Source of the DNA: Pleurocapsa minor GSE-CHR-MK 17-07R
GTDB taxonomy: Bacteria; Chloroflexota; Anaerolineae; Aggregatilineales; Phototrophicaceae
Reading direction: 5' to 3'
NCBI GenBank assembly: GCA_019359125.1
Contig: JAHHHY010000014.1
Coordinates: 98,210 to 162,209 of the forward strand
Length of the DNA: 64,000 bases
A model generated the notes under the pieces. It saw only the letters and a list, made by a program, of their open reading frames with translations, made no database searches and was not told the origin of the DNA. The position numbers and the translations under genes were made by a program. Shown piece after piece: positions 1-8,222 of this stretch (positions within the stretch are counted from its first letter, which is position 1; the number at the start of each line of letters is the position of its first letter).

Positions 1-479
1 GTGTCGAAGACGCGCACGCCTTCACCCAGCGCCCACATGCCGCGCATGGCCCACCACCCCAGACTCTTGTAGCTGGTAATGCCCTGTTCGTTGATTTGCC
101 CCTCACGCGTGAAAACAAAGTTGTAAAACTCGCCGTCGTCGGCCTGCATTCGCTGGACAAAATCGAGACAACGCCGCGCCCATTCCAGCAGCGATGCATC
201 GCCCGTGCGCTCATATTCCCACAGGTAAACGACAGCCGCCCGGGCCACGTCATCGACGGCGCTAAGGCCTTCATCGGCATCATCGACCCACTCATAATCA
301 GGATATTCTGAGTAGATATGCACGATGGCCATGTCTTGCCCGTCAATCGTGACGGGTTCGGTCAGGTGTATCAGATGGTCAAGGTTGACGACCACCTCGT
401 TCTCAAGCTCCTGGGCGCCGGCGCTTCCCGTCACGAGGACGCACGCCAGCATTAAGCCCATCCACCGTAGAATGCGCAT
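1..479 (-). CDS. Exported (alpha/alpha)-barrel-like protein, C-terminus beyond left edge
   Basis: Partial gene: 159 N-terminal residues are visible and the rest lies beyond the left edge. A signal peptide of about 22 residues ends at GSAGA, with QELEN as the mature start. The following region is rich in Trp/Tyr helices (for example LWEYERTGDASLLEWARR and KSLGWWAMRGMWALGEG), as seen in (alpha/alpha)6-barrel carbohydrate-active enzymes. The ATG lies 6 bp after the stop of the upstream permease gene, so it is the last visible gene of the sugar-transport operon. The role is inferred to be an exported glycan-processing enzyme. The family cannot be named from this fragment. Confidence 0.6.
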   Translation of the reverse strand, partial: MRILRWMGLMLACVLVTGSAGAQELENEVVVNLDHLIHLTEPVTIDGQDMAIVHIYSEYPDYEWVDDADEGLSAVDDVARAAVVYLWEYERTGDASLLEWARRCLDFVQRMQADDGEFYNFVFTREGQINEQGITSYKSLGWWAMRGMWALGEGVRVFD

Positions 480-485
480 GTGTGT

Positions 486-1400
486 TCAGCCCTTCACCCC
501 ACCTACATTGATACCTTCGAGAAACTGCTTTTGTGCAAGGAAATAAATCGCCAGCACGGGCGCCGCCATCATGGTTGCCAGCGCCATCATGTACTGCCAT
601 TGCGGCGCTTCCCTGCTCAGGGATTGGTCGAAGAAGCGCAGCGCCAACGCCAACGGGAATCGTTCAGGCGTATTCAGGTAGAGCAGTGGTCCCTGAAAAT
701 TGTTCCAGTTGCCCTGGAACGACAGCACCGCAATCGCCAGCATAATCGGGCGAATGAGCGGGAGCATGATGTACACATAAATTTGCAGTGTGTTTGCGCC
801 ATCGATGATCGCCGCTTCTTCAATCTCGCGCGGAATGGACATGAAGAACTGCCGCATGAGAAAAACGTAGATGGGTCCCCATGCAAACAGCGAGGGCCAC
901 GTCAGCGGGTCATAGGTATCCAGCAATCCAAGCTGCCGCCAAATCAGGAAGCCGGGAACACGCGTGACAATGCCTGGAATCATCACGGTTACCAGCATGA
1001 GCGCGAATAACGCATCGCGTCCTTTCCATTTGAAGCGCGAAAACCCATACGCCACCAGCGATGCGCTGAAAATTTCACCAAACATGGCCAGCACAGTGAT
1101 GAACAGCGTGTTGCCCAGAATCCGCCAGATCGTCATGCCGGGTGAAATCGAGTTCAGGCGCTCCCACACCTCGATGTAGTTGCCGGGTACGATCGGGTTG
1201 GGAATGAAATCGATGGTGCGTACAAACAGCTGGTCCTGTGTTTTGAGCGAGGTCGAGATCATCCACAGGAATGGAATCAACACCAGCGCCGCGCCAAACA
1301 AAAGCAGACCGTAAATGATGGCCTGGCGGACATGGAACGCGCGCTGCGACGGCGGTTGATCGGACGTGTTGCGGGATTGTGTTTGACTTAGGGTAGCCAT
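486..1400 (-). CDS. Carbohydrate ABC transporter permease, MalG type
   Basis: Inner-membrane permease of a CUT1-type sugar importer, 304 residues, the usual length. After a polar N-terminus of about 25 residues there are six hydrophobic segments. The cytoplasmic EAA loop that docks the ATPase lies near residues 190-210 (REIEEAAIIDGA, then LPLIRP). It starts 3 bp after the MalF-type permease gene and is followed 6 bp later by the exported partial gene, so all three are co-transcribed. No ATPase gene is present; CUT1 systems often share one MsiK/MalK ATPase encoded elsewhere. The substrate is inferred from the GH130 neighbour to be a mannose-containing oligosaccharide, which is not proven. Confidence 0.93.
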   Translation of the reverse strand: MATLSQTQSRNTSDQPPSQRAFHVRQAIIYGLLLFGAALVLIPFLWMISTSLKTQDQLFVRTIDFIPNPIVPGNYIEVWERLNSISPGMTIWRILGNTLFITVLAMFGEIFSASLVAYGFSRFKWKGRDALFALMLVTVMIPGIVTRVPGFLIWRQLGLLDTYDPLTWPSLFAWGPIYVFLMRQFFMSIPREIEEAAIIDGANTLQIYVYIMLPLIRPIMLAIAVLSFQGNWNNFQGPLLYLNTPERFPLALALRFFDQSLSREAPQWQYMMALATMMAAPVLAIYFLAQKQFLEGINVGGVKG

Positions 1401-1403
1401 CGA

Positions 1404-2522
1404 TTACGATCTTTCTCTCGCGCCCTGATAAAACACCCAAGCCGACGATGAGCGGAAGACGAGCGCGGTCAGCGCAATGATGATCAGCAGCAAAATCCAT
1501 GCCATTGCTGATGCCATGCCCATGTGACGGAAATTGAAGGCTTCCTGATAGATTTGCCAGTTGAGGAATGTCCCCGCGCCGGCAGGGGTGGGGATGAACG
1601 CCGCCACTTCAAAGGCCTGGAGTGCGCCAATCAGCGAGGTGACAAGGTTGTAAAACAACGAGGGACTGAGCATGGGCACGGTCACATAGCGGAATTTTGC
1701 CCACTCGCCCCCGCCATCAATATCGGCAACTTCATACAGTTCCTGGGGGATGCCCTTCAGCCCTGCCAGCAAAATCACCGAATTGGCGCCGAAAATGCCC
1801 CACATGCTGATGATGATGAATAAAACAGGTGACAGCGATGGATCACTTAACCACTGGGGCTGTGACAGCCCAAAAAAGTTGATAAACGGCGACAGCGAGG
1901 CATTCACAATCCCCGTCGACGAAAACATCCACCGCCACAGCAATGCGGTTGCAACAGCGGGCAGCACCGCAGGCAGGTAGTAGAGAACGCGCCACAAGCC
2001 GACCCCACGCACCTTTTGATTGAGCAGCAGCGCCACGCCGAGCGCGCCTGCCAGCCCCAGGGGTACAGTGACCACCGCATAGACCACGGTCAGCCGCATC
2101 GAGCGCCAGAAATCACTTTCTCTTGCGCCCAGCACAAACCCACCGTCGCCAATGGTAACGCGCACAATTTCATCGTGGCGCGGCGGCAGCGCATCTGAAC
2201 TGCGCTGTGCGGCGGACTCTAACGGCGCCGCCGATACGTCGAATAATTCAGCATAATTTTGCAGGCCTACCCACTCTGGTGCACGAAACAAATTGTATTC
2301 AGTGAAACTTAAGTAGAGCGATGCACCAATCGTGAACAGATTGAAAATGAGGAAACCGATGACCCACGGCATGACCAACGCGCGTCCGGCGGCAGCCTCG
2401 CTGTTAATACCGAACCGAAGTTGTACGCGGTAGACAATCAACATGATGACTGCCAGTGCCACCGCAACCAGTACATAACGGATCAGCGTGGGGAGGTACG
2501 TGTTCAGCACGCTCAGATCCAT
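1404..2522 (-). CDS. Carbohydrate ABC transporter permease, MalF type
   Basis: Partner permease of the MalG-type protein, 372 residues. This is longer than the ~300 of simple family members because of an extra N-terminal membrane segment (residues 12-31) and a periplasmic insert (about 95-140) between membrane segments, as in MalF-like proteins. The EAA loop is at about residues 261-280 (ELYEVADIDGGGEWAKFRYV). The gene follows the binding-protein gene after a 114-bp gap that contains a hairpin. The two permeases are expected to form the membrane channel of a heterodimeric importer. Confidence 0.92.
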   Translation of the reverse strand: MDLSVLNTYLPTLIRYVLVAVALAVIMLIVYRVQLRFGINSEAAAGRALVMPWVIGFLIFNLFTIGASLYLSFTEYNLFRAPEWVGLQNYAELFDVSAAPLESAAQRSSDALPPRHDEIVRVTIGDGGFVLGARESDFWRSMRLTVVYAVVTVPLGLAGALGVALLLNQKVRGVGLWRVLYYLPAVLPAVATALLWRWMFSSTGIVNASLSPFINFFGLSQPQWLSDPSLSPVLFIIISMWGIFGANSVILLAGLKGIPQELYEVADIDGGGEWAKFRYVTVPMLSPSLFYNLVTSLIGALQAFEVAAFIPTPAGAGTFLNWQIYQEAFNFRHMGMASAMAWILLLIIIALTALVFRSSSAWVFYQGARERS

Positions 2523-2572
2523 TGCTTATCTCCTAATGGAACCGTGGTGAAGGATACGTAAATGTGGTTGTT

Positions 2573-2617
2573 AAAAAGAAGCCCTCATCCGCACCGGGTG
2601 AGCGGTGCAGTGAGGGC
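2573..2617 (-). terminator. Attenuator-like hairpin between binding protein and permease genes
   Basis: Nested inverted repeats: GCCCTCA (2581-2587) pairs with TGAGGGC (2611-2617), and GCACC pairs with GGTGC inside. On the minus strand the hairpin is followed by TTCTTTTT. It lies just after the binding-protein stop codon and before the permeases. That is the usual position of a partial terminator or RNA-stabilising stem that keeps binding-protein transcript more abundant than permease transcript. Confidence 0.7.
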
Positions 2618-2636
2618 AAAATACGGCGGTGATAAC

Positions 2637-3899
2637 TTACGGCAGGGTATCTTCGAGGTCTGGGCGCACTTCAGCAGCGAGTTCTGCTACGCTGAGATCG
2701 GTTTCGCCATTGATGAGGGGTCCCCAGAATTCTGACCAGAAGACCGCGTCAAATTCGGCGTAGTTGCCGAAGATTGGCAGGGCGCGCATATCACCTGCCG
2801 CCGCGATAATCGCTTCGGCGCTGGCTTCCTTGCGCGGTTCCGAGGAGACGAGGTGTTCAACCGTTCCCTGAGAAATGCGCGGGGAAACAATCTTCCAGCC
2901 CTGAATCGCTTCGGTGATCGCAACCAGTGCCGAACATGCTGCCTGTGGATTTTCGGTGTTGCCGTTAATCGCAGTGCTGGCGTTCCAGGCAAAGGTGGTG
3001 CTGTTGCCGGTTTCCGGGTTGGCGGGAACGTGGATCACGCCCACATCCATGCCGTCCACGCGGTCAAGGTCATCGGCTGCGCCGCCCATGAACATTGCAA
3101 TCCTGCCAGCCTTGAACATTTCGCCAAAGCCCTGTTCAGCGATCACATCGCGACTGGGGGACATTTCCGGGTTGTATGCGGTGCTCAGGTAGAATTCGAA
3201 GCCGCGCACAAATTCGGGGCTGTCAATCGGTGCGGTGGTGAAGTCCGATGAAATGAGTTCGCCGCCCGCCTGCCAGACAAAAATCGTCGGGGGAGGCCAG
3301 CCATTGTTCGTGAACCCCCACTGATCGGTATTGCCATCGCTGTCGGTGTCTAATGTCAGCGCCATTGCGGTTTCGGTGAAGTCGTCCCACGTCCAGTCAT
3401 CCTGCGGGTAATCGAGACCAGCGGCATCGAACAGTCCACGGTTGTAGTACACGACAACCGGCTGCGCAATCCACGGCAAGCCATAGGTGTCCCCATCGAA
3501 CTGATTGACGGCGAGGATGCCGGGGTAATAGTCGTTCAAGTCACCAGCGGTTTGCGGGGCTGCATTCGTGACTGCATCGCACTGGCTGAGGGGAAGGAAC
3601 ACGCCTTCCGAGGCAATCGCCATCTGGTTTTGGTCGAGCCAATACAGGTCGGCACCCGTGCCACCCGCGAGCTGGGTTTGCACTTGTGTGAAGTAATCGC
3701 TGGGGATAGGTTCGTGGACAATCTGATAATCGGTCTGGCTGGCGTTGATCTCGTCGATCAACACCTGAAGTTCAGCCGCTTCATCAACACCCGCCCACGT
3801 CGAAATGCGAACGGTCACAGGGTCTTGTGCAAGCGCCGCACCAAACGTCAGCGAAGCCAGCAAGAGGGCGCTGGGTAAAACAAAGAAATTGCGTTTCAT
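2637..3899 (-). CDS. Sugar ABC transporter extracellular substrate-binding protein
   Basis: Solute-binding protein of the CUT1 family (SBP family 1, maltose-binding-protein fold), 420 residues. Signal peptide of about 24 residues ends ALA, mature start QDPVTV; there is no lipobox cysteine. Family features include an early WAG motif (ISTWAGVDEAAELQ), then WLDQNQMA, GLPWIAQPVVVYYN and a C-terminal region beginning WKIVSPR. Ribosome site AAGGAA lies about 6 nt before the ATG. It sits directly downstream of the LacI gene and upstream of the two permeases, so it delivers the sugar to that channel. The exact ligand cannot be read from sequence. Confidence 0.93.
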   Translation of the reverse strand: MKRNFFVLPSALLLASLTFGAALAQDPVTVRISTWAGVDEAAELQVLIDEINASQTDYQIVHEPIPSDYFTQVQTQLAGGTGADLYWLDQNQMAIASEGVFLPLSQCDAVTNAAPQTAGDLNDYYPGILAVNQFDGDTYGLPWIAQPVVVYYNRGLFDAAGLDYPQDDWTWDDFTETAMALTLDTDSDGNTDQWGFTNNGWPPPTIFVWQAGGELISSDFTTAPIDSPEFVRGFEFYLSTAYNPEMSPSRDVIAEQGFGEMFKAGRIAMFMGGAADDLDRVDGMDVGVIHVPANPETGNSTTFAWNASTAINGNTENPQAACSALVAITEAIQGWKIVSPRISQGTVEHLVSSEPRKEASAEAIIAAAGDMRALPIFGNYAEFDAVFWSEFWGPLINGETDLSVAELAAEVRPDLEDTLP

Positions 3900-3966
3900 C
3901 GGTCAATTCCTTTCAAGGTAAACAGATGATCTTTTGGATGTAAGTCAACCAAGCTCTGTAGTTTTG

Positions 3967-4989
3967 TTATACTTTGACCTCCTTGTGTGCGGTGGAGTGA
4001 CGTTCCACCAATGCCACTGGGACAATGATTTCCGAAGCCAGCAGGTCTGGGTCCTGAAGCAGCATCAAAACGCGGTGCGCAGCTTCTTTACCCATCTGCT
4101 GGCGAGGGATGCGGACGGTTGTGAGCGGAGGATCGTTCAGCTCCGCCCAAGAAATATCGTCAAACCCGATAACGCTCAGGTCATCGGGGACGCTTTTCCC
4201 AAGAAGTTTGGCTTCCCGAATGGCACCAATGGCCATCGAGTCGTTCACGGCACCCAGGGCGCTGATCTCCGGGTGTGCTGCTGCAATCTGCTGGTAGGCT
4301 GTGCGCCCGGATTCAATCGTGGTTTCGTTCATGTGGACGACCTGCATCGCCAGCCCATGTTCCACCAGTGCCCGCTGATACCCCCGCACTCGCCGCGCCG
4401 TACTTGCCCAATCGGGCGGACCCGCAATCACACCAATCTGCGTATGCCCCAGCTGGAGCAGGTGCTGTGCCGCATGATAAGCACCCAGTTCGTCGTCACT
4501 GTTGACACAGTTGGCAGTCGAAAACTCCAAGCGATTATCGACCAGCACCACCGGCAGCTCACTGTTCAGCATCGCGGTGATGAATCCGGCGGGTATATTG
4601 GGACCCGCGAGGATCATGGCATCGATACGCCGTTCGCGGATAAAGCGGAAATCGGCAGGGCGAGTGAGCGTATCTGGAGACAGGCTTTCAAAGGCGACGT
4701 GATAGTTGGTGCGTGAGATCACCTGTTGAACGCTGTCGAGAATCTCGCTGTAGAACGGATCAGCCCGCTTTGGCACGCCCGACTTTTGTACAAAGAAAAA
4801 GCCGATATTGAACGTCTGCGCGGTCGCTAATCCGCGTGCATTGAGAGTAGGGGTGTAATTCAGTTCGCGTGCCTTGGCCAAAATTCGTTCACGCAGATCA
4901 CTCCCTACACCCGGACGGTCATTGAGGGCACGGGAGACGGTTGCACCAGAAACGCCAACTGACTTTGCAATTTCGTCGATGATGGACAT
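3967..4989 (-). CDS. LacI/GalR-family transcriptional regulator
   Basis: Sugar-responsive DNA-binding regulator, 340 residues, typical length. The N-terminal helix-turn-helix is residues 3-25 (IDEIAKSVGVSGATVSRALN), followed by the hinge region (LNYTPTLNARGL) and a periplasmic-binding-protein-like effector domain (SVIGFDDISWAELNDPPLTT near the C-terminus). It heads the leftward run into the binding-protein and permease genes (67 bp to the next gene). It is divergent from the 646-residue protein/GH130 pair, with a LacI-type operator 30 bp upstream of its own start. It is inferred to control both arms of the locus and itself. Confidence 0.93.
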   Translation of the reverse strand: MSIIDEIAKSVGVSGATVSRALNDRPGVGSDLRERILAKARELNYTPTLNARGLATAQTFNIGFFFVQKSGVPKRADPFYSEILDSVQQVISRTNYHVAFESLSPDTLTRPADFRFIRERRIDAMILAGPNIPAGFITAMLNSELPVVLVDNRLEFSTANCVNSDDELGAYHAAQHLLQLGHTQIGVIAGPPDWASTARRVRGYQRALVEHGLAMQVVHMNETTIESGRTAYQQIAAAHPEISALGAVNDSMAIGAIREAKLLGKSVPDDLSVIGFDDISWAELNDPPLTTVRIPRQQMGKEAAHRVLMLLQDPDLLASEIIVPVALVERHSTAHKEVKV

Positions 4990-5018
4990 TTGCGTAAGTT
5001 TCTCGAAAAGATAATTTT

Positions 5019-5034
5019 ACGTAACCGCTTGCGT
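5019..5034. promoter_or_regulatory. Probable LacI-family operator
   Basis: The 16-bp element ACGTAACCGCTTGCGT is a near-palindrome with the central CG and flanking AA..TT pattern of LacI/GalR operators. It lies between the divergent lacI-type gene and the carbohydrate-enzyme genes and overlaps the -35 box of the rightward promoter, so binding should repress. Site use is inferred. Confidence 0.65.
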
Positions 5035-5057
5035 TCTTCTTACGTTCTGACTATAGT
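5029..5057 (+). promoter_or_regulatory. Promoter for the 646-residue protein/GH130 operon
   Basis: A -35 box TTGCGT (5029-5034) and a -10 box TATAGT (5052-5057) are separated by exactly 17 bp, a good sigma-70-type match. The -35 box is inside the LacI-type operator. The first gene starts 47 bp downstream. Confidence 0.65.
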
Positions 5058-5104
5058 GAAGGTCAAAGATGTTGTCAAGCCATTACAAAAAGGCATTTGT
5101 TTAG

Positions 5105-7045
5105 ATGATGCAACCTGCACAAGTATGGATACCCATCGATGGGCTGCTTGCTCTTAGTACTCATTGGACCATGAATAAAGACGGTGCGCATGGGTTAGGT
5201 GACGGGTTTATTTGGGACGTTCAGTTTTCAGCGGCTCATGGCGGCACATGGATTGATATTGCCGTGACGACCGAACGCGAGTTGGTCTTTAACCCGGCGA
5301 TGATCGTGTGGCTGGGCACGCTCGATAACCTGAATGACAGGCAGGCACACACATGGCGGCAGACGATTCTGCGTGCGCCCACCACGAATCAGCAGGGGTT
5401 AGGCGGGAATGATCTCCCGGCGGGATATATGTACGATGCAGAGAGACATACCGAGACGATTGTCTATGTCCCTCCCGACTCGGTGAAATGGGCGCAGCAT
5501 CGCTTTTATGAACTGGCAATCCGCCAAGTCATCGAATACCGCCCCACGCCCCGTTACGGCATCGGCTTAGTGCCGACGATTCCCGACCCCAAATTCACCT
5601 TTTCCGTCGGAACACACGCGTTCCGCCTGTGGTACACCCAGTCGACATGTGATGGCACGCCGACTCAGTGGGAAGCACAACAGCGCCTGATCAAGGCAAT
5701 TACGCCGCTGCTGGACACCGAACCAGGCCTCATCCCCGATGCGCCGGGATGGGACGTGATGGCACGCGGGACGCTGAAAGACTTGCACGATGAAGCGTGT
5801 TGGGTGACGGCAGGCGGCAAGACAGGCTTGAGCGCCTACGTCAAAGGCAGTTCGGCGGTTGGGCGCGACGACGCACGCGGTTTTGAGCTGATGACGCAGC
5901 TGGATGTGCTGCTGCCGCTGCTTCACTGGCGCAAGCAGGTGGGCGAAACAGGCGCGGACACGCTCATTGACCGGCTGATGGATGCGGTGCGCGCCTATAA
6001 AATAATCGATCCGCACCACTATTTGCCGAATCACTACCCCTATCGGCCGACCGATACGTTTATGGACACGTGGTATTTTTACGAGAACGCGCTGATTAAA
6101 CTGCCGTGGGTGGCGTACTTAACCGGGGATGCCGACCTCAAGCAGACCTTTTTGACCGCGCTCGAAGGGGGACGCGAACTGGCGCACCGTTCGCACCATT
6201 TGCTGCCCCTGTTTGCCGACGCGAACGGCTGGCAGGCGCAAAATAGCGTTCTCAATGTCGGTGTGAGCGGCATGTATGCCGCCGGGTGCATTTTGGCAGC
6301 GCAGTTGACGGGCGACCTTGCCTATGAAACCGAAGCTGCCGCCGCCCTCGATGTCATGCATACGCTGCCGCCAGCGATGCTCACCCATGAGCCGCAGCAG
6401 CTTTCGTTTGCCGCCGCCGCGGCTGCATATCTCGGTCATCACACGGCACCTGATTGGGTAAATTTGTCGCTGCGGATGGGCTACTGGGGGAAAGACCCAG
6501 GCGTGCCATATTATGATGCGCGTGGCATGTTTCAGGCGTGTGCGTCGTTGAGCTATCCCGCTTACAAAGAGAATGTCGAGACAATCTGGGCGTGGTCAGA
6601 ACTATTGGGGGCGGATGCCACCCGCGATCAAGTGCCGTCACACCTGATGGCAGCTTTCGCCAACTTGCAGCGCTGCCACAATTACGCCTTTTTTGACGCC
6701 TTTTTACCTGCTTCGCTGCGGCGCGGGCCGTGCCCGTATATCCCGTATGAAGATTTGGCGACTTCAGAGTTTACACACACAGCAACGTTGGGCAAAGAAC
6801 TGTACGGCGCGGGTGAGGTATTCTGGAGCGCCTTATTGTTTTCATGCCCCGATTTCCTGACCGAGGTGCCGGCGGACGTGCTCACCTTGTCGCTTGATGT
6901 TTCGTGTGTGCGGCTGGATCATCAAAAAAGTGGGCGGCGGCGCTGGCTGGTGTACAATCCGCGCTCGATGCCCGTCGATATTCGCAGCCGACATAGCGAT
7001 TTTTCACTTTTACCCAGGCAATATCGCATTGTGGAAGATGCATAA
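5105..7045 (+). CDS. Unclassified carbohydrate-active-type protein, (alpha/alpha)-barrel-like
   Basis: A 646-residue protein with no signal peptide, so cytoplasmic. I do not recognise the family. The first ~200 residues look beta-rich (FIWDVQFSAAHGGTWIDIAV), followed by a helical part with repeated aromatic/His motifs (HHYLPNHYPYRPTDTFMDTW, HRSHHLLPLFADANGWQAQN). This is the architecture of many glycoside hydrolases with a beta-sandwich plus (alpha/alpha)6 barrel. An AAAAAGG ribosome site precedes the ATG by 12 nt. Its stop codon overlaps the GH130 start (TAATG), so the two are translationally coupled and probably act on the same imported sugar. A hydrolase or epimerase role is possible; function not assigned. 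Confidence 0.75.
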   Translation: MMQPAQVWIPIDGLLALSTHWTMNKDGAHGLGDGFIWDVQFSAAHGGTWIDIAVTTERELVFNPAMIVWLGTLDNLNDRQAHTWRQTILRAPTTNQQGLGGNDLPAGYMYDAERHTETIVYVPPDSVKWAQHRFYELAIRQVIEYRPTPRYGIGLVPTIPDPKFTFSVGTHAFRLWYTQSTCDGTPTQWEAQQRLIKAITPLLDTEPGLIPDAPGWDVMARGTLKDLHDEACWVTAGGKTGLSAYVKGSSAVGRDDARGFELMTQLDVLLPLLHWRKQVGETGADTLIDRLMDAVRAYKIIDPHHYLPNHYPYRPTDTFMDTWYFYENALIKLPWVAYLTGDADLKQTFLTALEGGRELAHRSHHLLPLFADANGWQAQNSVLNVGVSGMYAAGCILAAQLTGDLAYETEAAAALDVMHTLPPAMLTHEPQQLSFAAAAAAYLGHHTAPDWVNLSLRMGYWGKDPGVPYYDARGMFQACASLSYPAYKENVETIWAWSELLGADATRDQVPSHLMAAFANLQRCHNYAFFDAFLPASLRRGPCPYIPYEDLATSEFTHTATLGKELYGAGEVFWSALLFSCPDFLTEVPADVLTLSLDVSCVRLDHQKSGRRRWLVYNPRSMPVDIRSRHSDFSLLPRQYRIVEDA

Positions 7046-8094
7046 TGTTCAGCCGCCATCCGCTTAACCCCTTGATTACTCCCGCACAGGTACAGCCGTC
7101 TCGTCCTGGCTATGAGGTCATTGGCACGTTCAATCCCGGCGCGATTTTGCATCGTGGCGAAACGCTGCTGCTCGTGCGCGTGGCAGAACGTCCCACAGAA
7201 CGCGATCCCGCGTGGGTGTTTTGTCCATACCTGAATGAAGATGGTGAACTCTCTTTGTTCAGGGTGCGTCGCAATGATCCCGACTTTGATTGCACCGATG
7301 CGCGTTTCGTCAAGCATCTATTGAGCGGCGCAGTACACCTGACCAGCATCAGCCATCTCAGGCGGGCACGCAGCAACGATGGCGTGCACTTTACCGTCGA
7401 CAGCCATGCATGGCTGCAAGCGGCGAATGTCTATGAAGCGTTCGGCGTGGAAGATGCGCGCATTACGGCGCTTGAGGACAGCTACTTCATCAATTATACG
7501 GCGGTCAGTTCACAGGGAATTGCGACGGGTTTAGCGCAAACGGCAGATTTTGAGCATCTCGAACGACTCGGCATCATCTTTCCGCCATCTAACCGCGATG
7601 TTGCGATTTTTCCGCGCAAGATCAACGGTCTGTATACCTGCTATCACCGCCCGATGCCGGGTGAATTTGGCAAATTCAGCATCTGGGCCGCGACCTCACC
7701 CGATCTCATCCGTTGGGGCGATCATCGCCTGGTGCTGGAAGGCAACGCGTCCGGATGGGACTCTGGACGCGTGGGCGGCGGCGCGCCTCCGATTTGGACG
7801 GAGCACGGCTGGTTGTCGATTTATCATGCGGCTGACCGTCAGCATCGCTACTGCCTCGGTGCTTTTCTCGCCTCGCATGCCGATCCCGCACACGTGATCG
7901 CACGCACGGGCGAGCCGATCTTCATCCCCGAGGCCGCCTATGAGACCGGAGGTTTCTTCCCTAATGTGGTGTTTACCTGCGGCCTTACGCTGTCCGATGG
8001 GATGATCCGCCTGTACTACGGGGCATCGGATGACAGCATTGCGCTGGCCGAGGCTCCCGTGGCAAGCGTGTTAAGTCTGCTCACGGGTGCATGA
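7045..8094 (+). CDS. GH130-family glycosidase (beta-mannoside phosphorylase or mannosidase)
   Basis: Glycoside hydrolase family 130, a five-bladed beta-propeller, 349 residues, normal length. Diagnostic motifs are FNPGA near residue 29, EAFGVEDARIT (131-141) with the presumed catalytic Asp at 137, RDVAIFPRKI, VGGGAPPI and the C-terminal YGASDDSIALA. Family members phosphorolyse or hydrolyse beta-linked mannosides; subfamily and linkage are not clear from sequence. No signal peptide, so it acts on sugar already imported. It is coupled to the upstream 646-residue gene by a one-base stop/start overlap and sits under the LacI-controlled promoter. It is the best clue that the locus handles mannosides. 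Confidence 0.92.
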   Translation: MFSRHPLNPLITPAQVQPSRPGYEVIGTFNPGAILHRGETLLLVRVAERPTERDPAWVFCPYLNEDGELSLFRVRRNDPDFDCTDARFVKHLLSGAVHLTSISHLRRARSNDGVHFTVDSHAWLQAANVYEAFGVEDARITALEDSYFINYTAVSSQGIATGLAQTADFEHLERLGIIFPPSNRDVAIFPRKINGLYTCYHRPMPGEFGKFSIWAATSPDLIRWGDHRLVLEGNASGWDSGRVGGGAPPIWTEHGWLSIYHAADRQHRYCLGAFLASHADPAHVIARTGEPIFIPEAAYETGGFFPNVVFTCGLTLSDGMIRLYYGASDDSIALAEAPVASVLSLLTGA

Positions 8095-8140
8095 TCGTTA
8101 AGGCGTAATGGCGCGCTCCTGCCTGTATTGCCCGCGCCCT

Positions 8141-8172
8141 GACAGGGTGCAGACGAGACGCTGCACCCTGTC
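8141..8172. terminator. Hairpin between convergent GH130 and flippase genes
   Basis: A perfect 12-bp inverted repeat, GACAGGGTGCAG and CTGCACCCTGTC, with an 8-nt loop lies in the 128-bp gap between convergent genes. There is no T-run on either strand, so it may stop or protect transcripts from both sides by a rho-dependent or RNA-stability route. Confidence 0.5.
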
Positions 8173-8222
8173 GTGCTGCCATGAGGCACCTGGTTTGCAG
8201 CAGGCGTGGCACGTCAGGTCTC

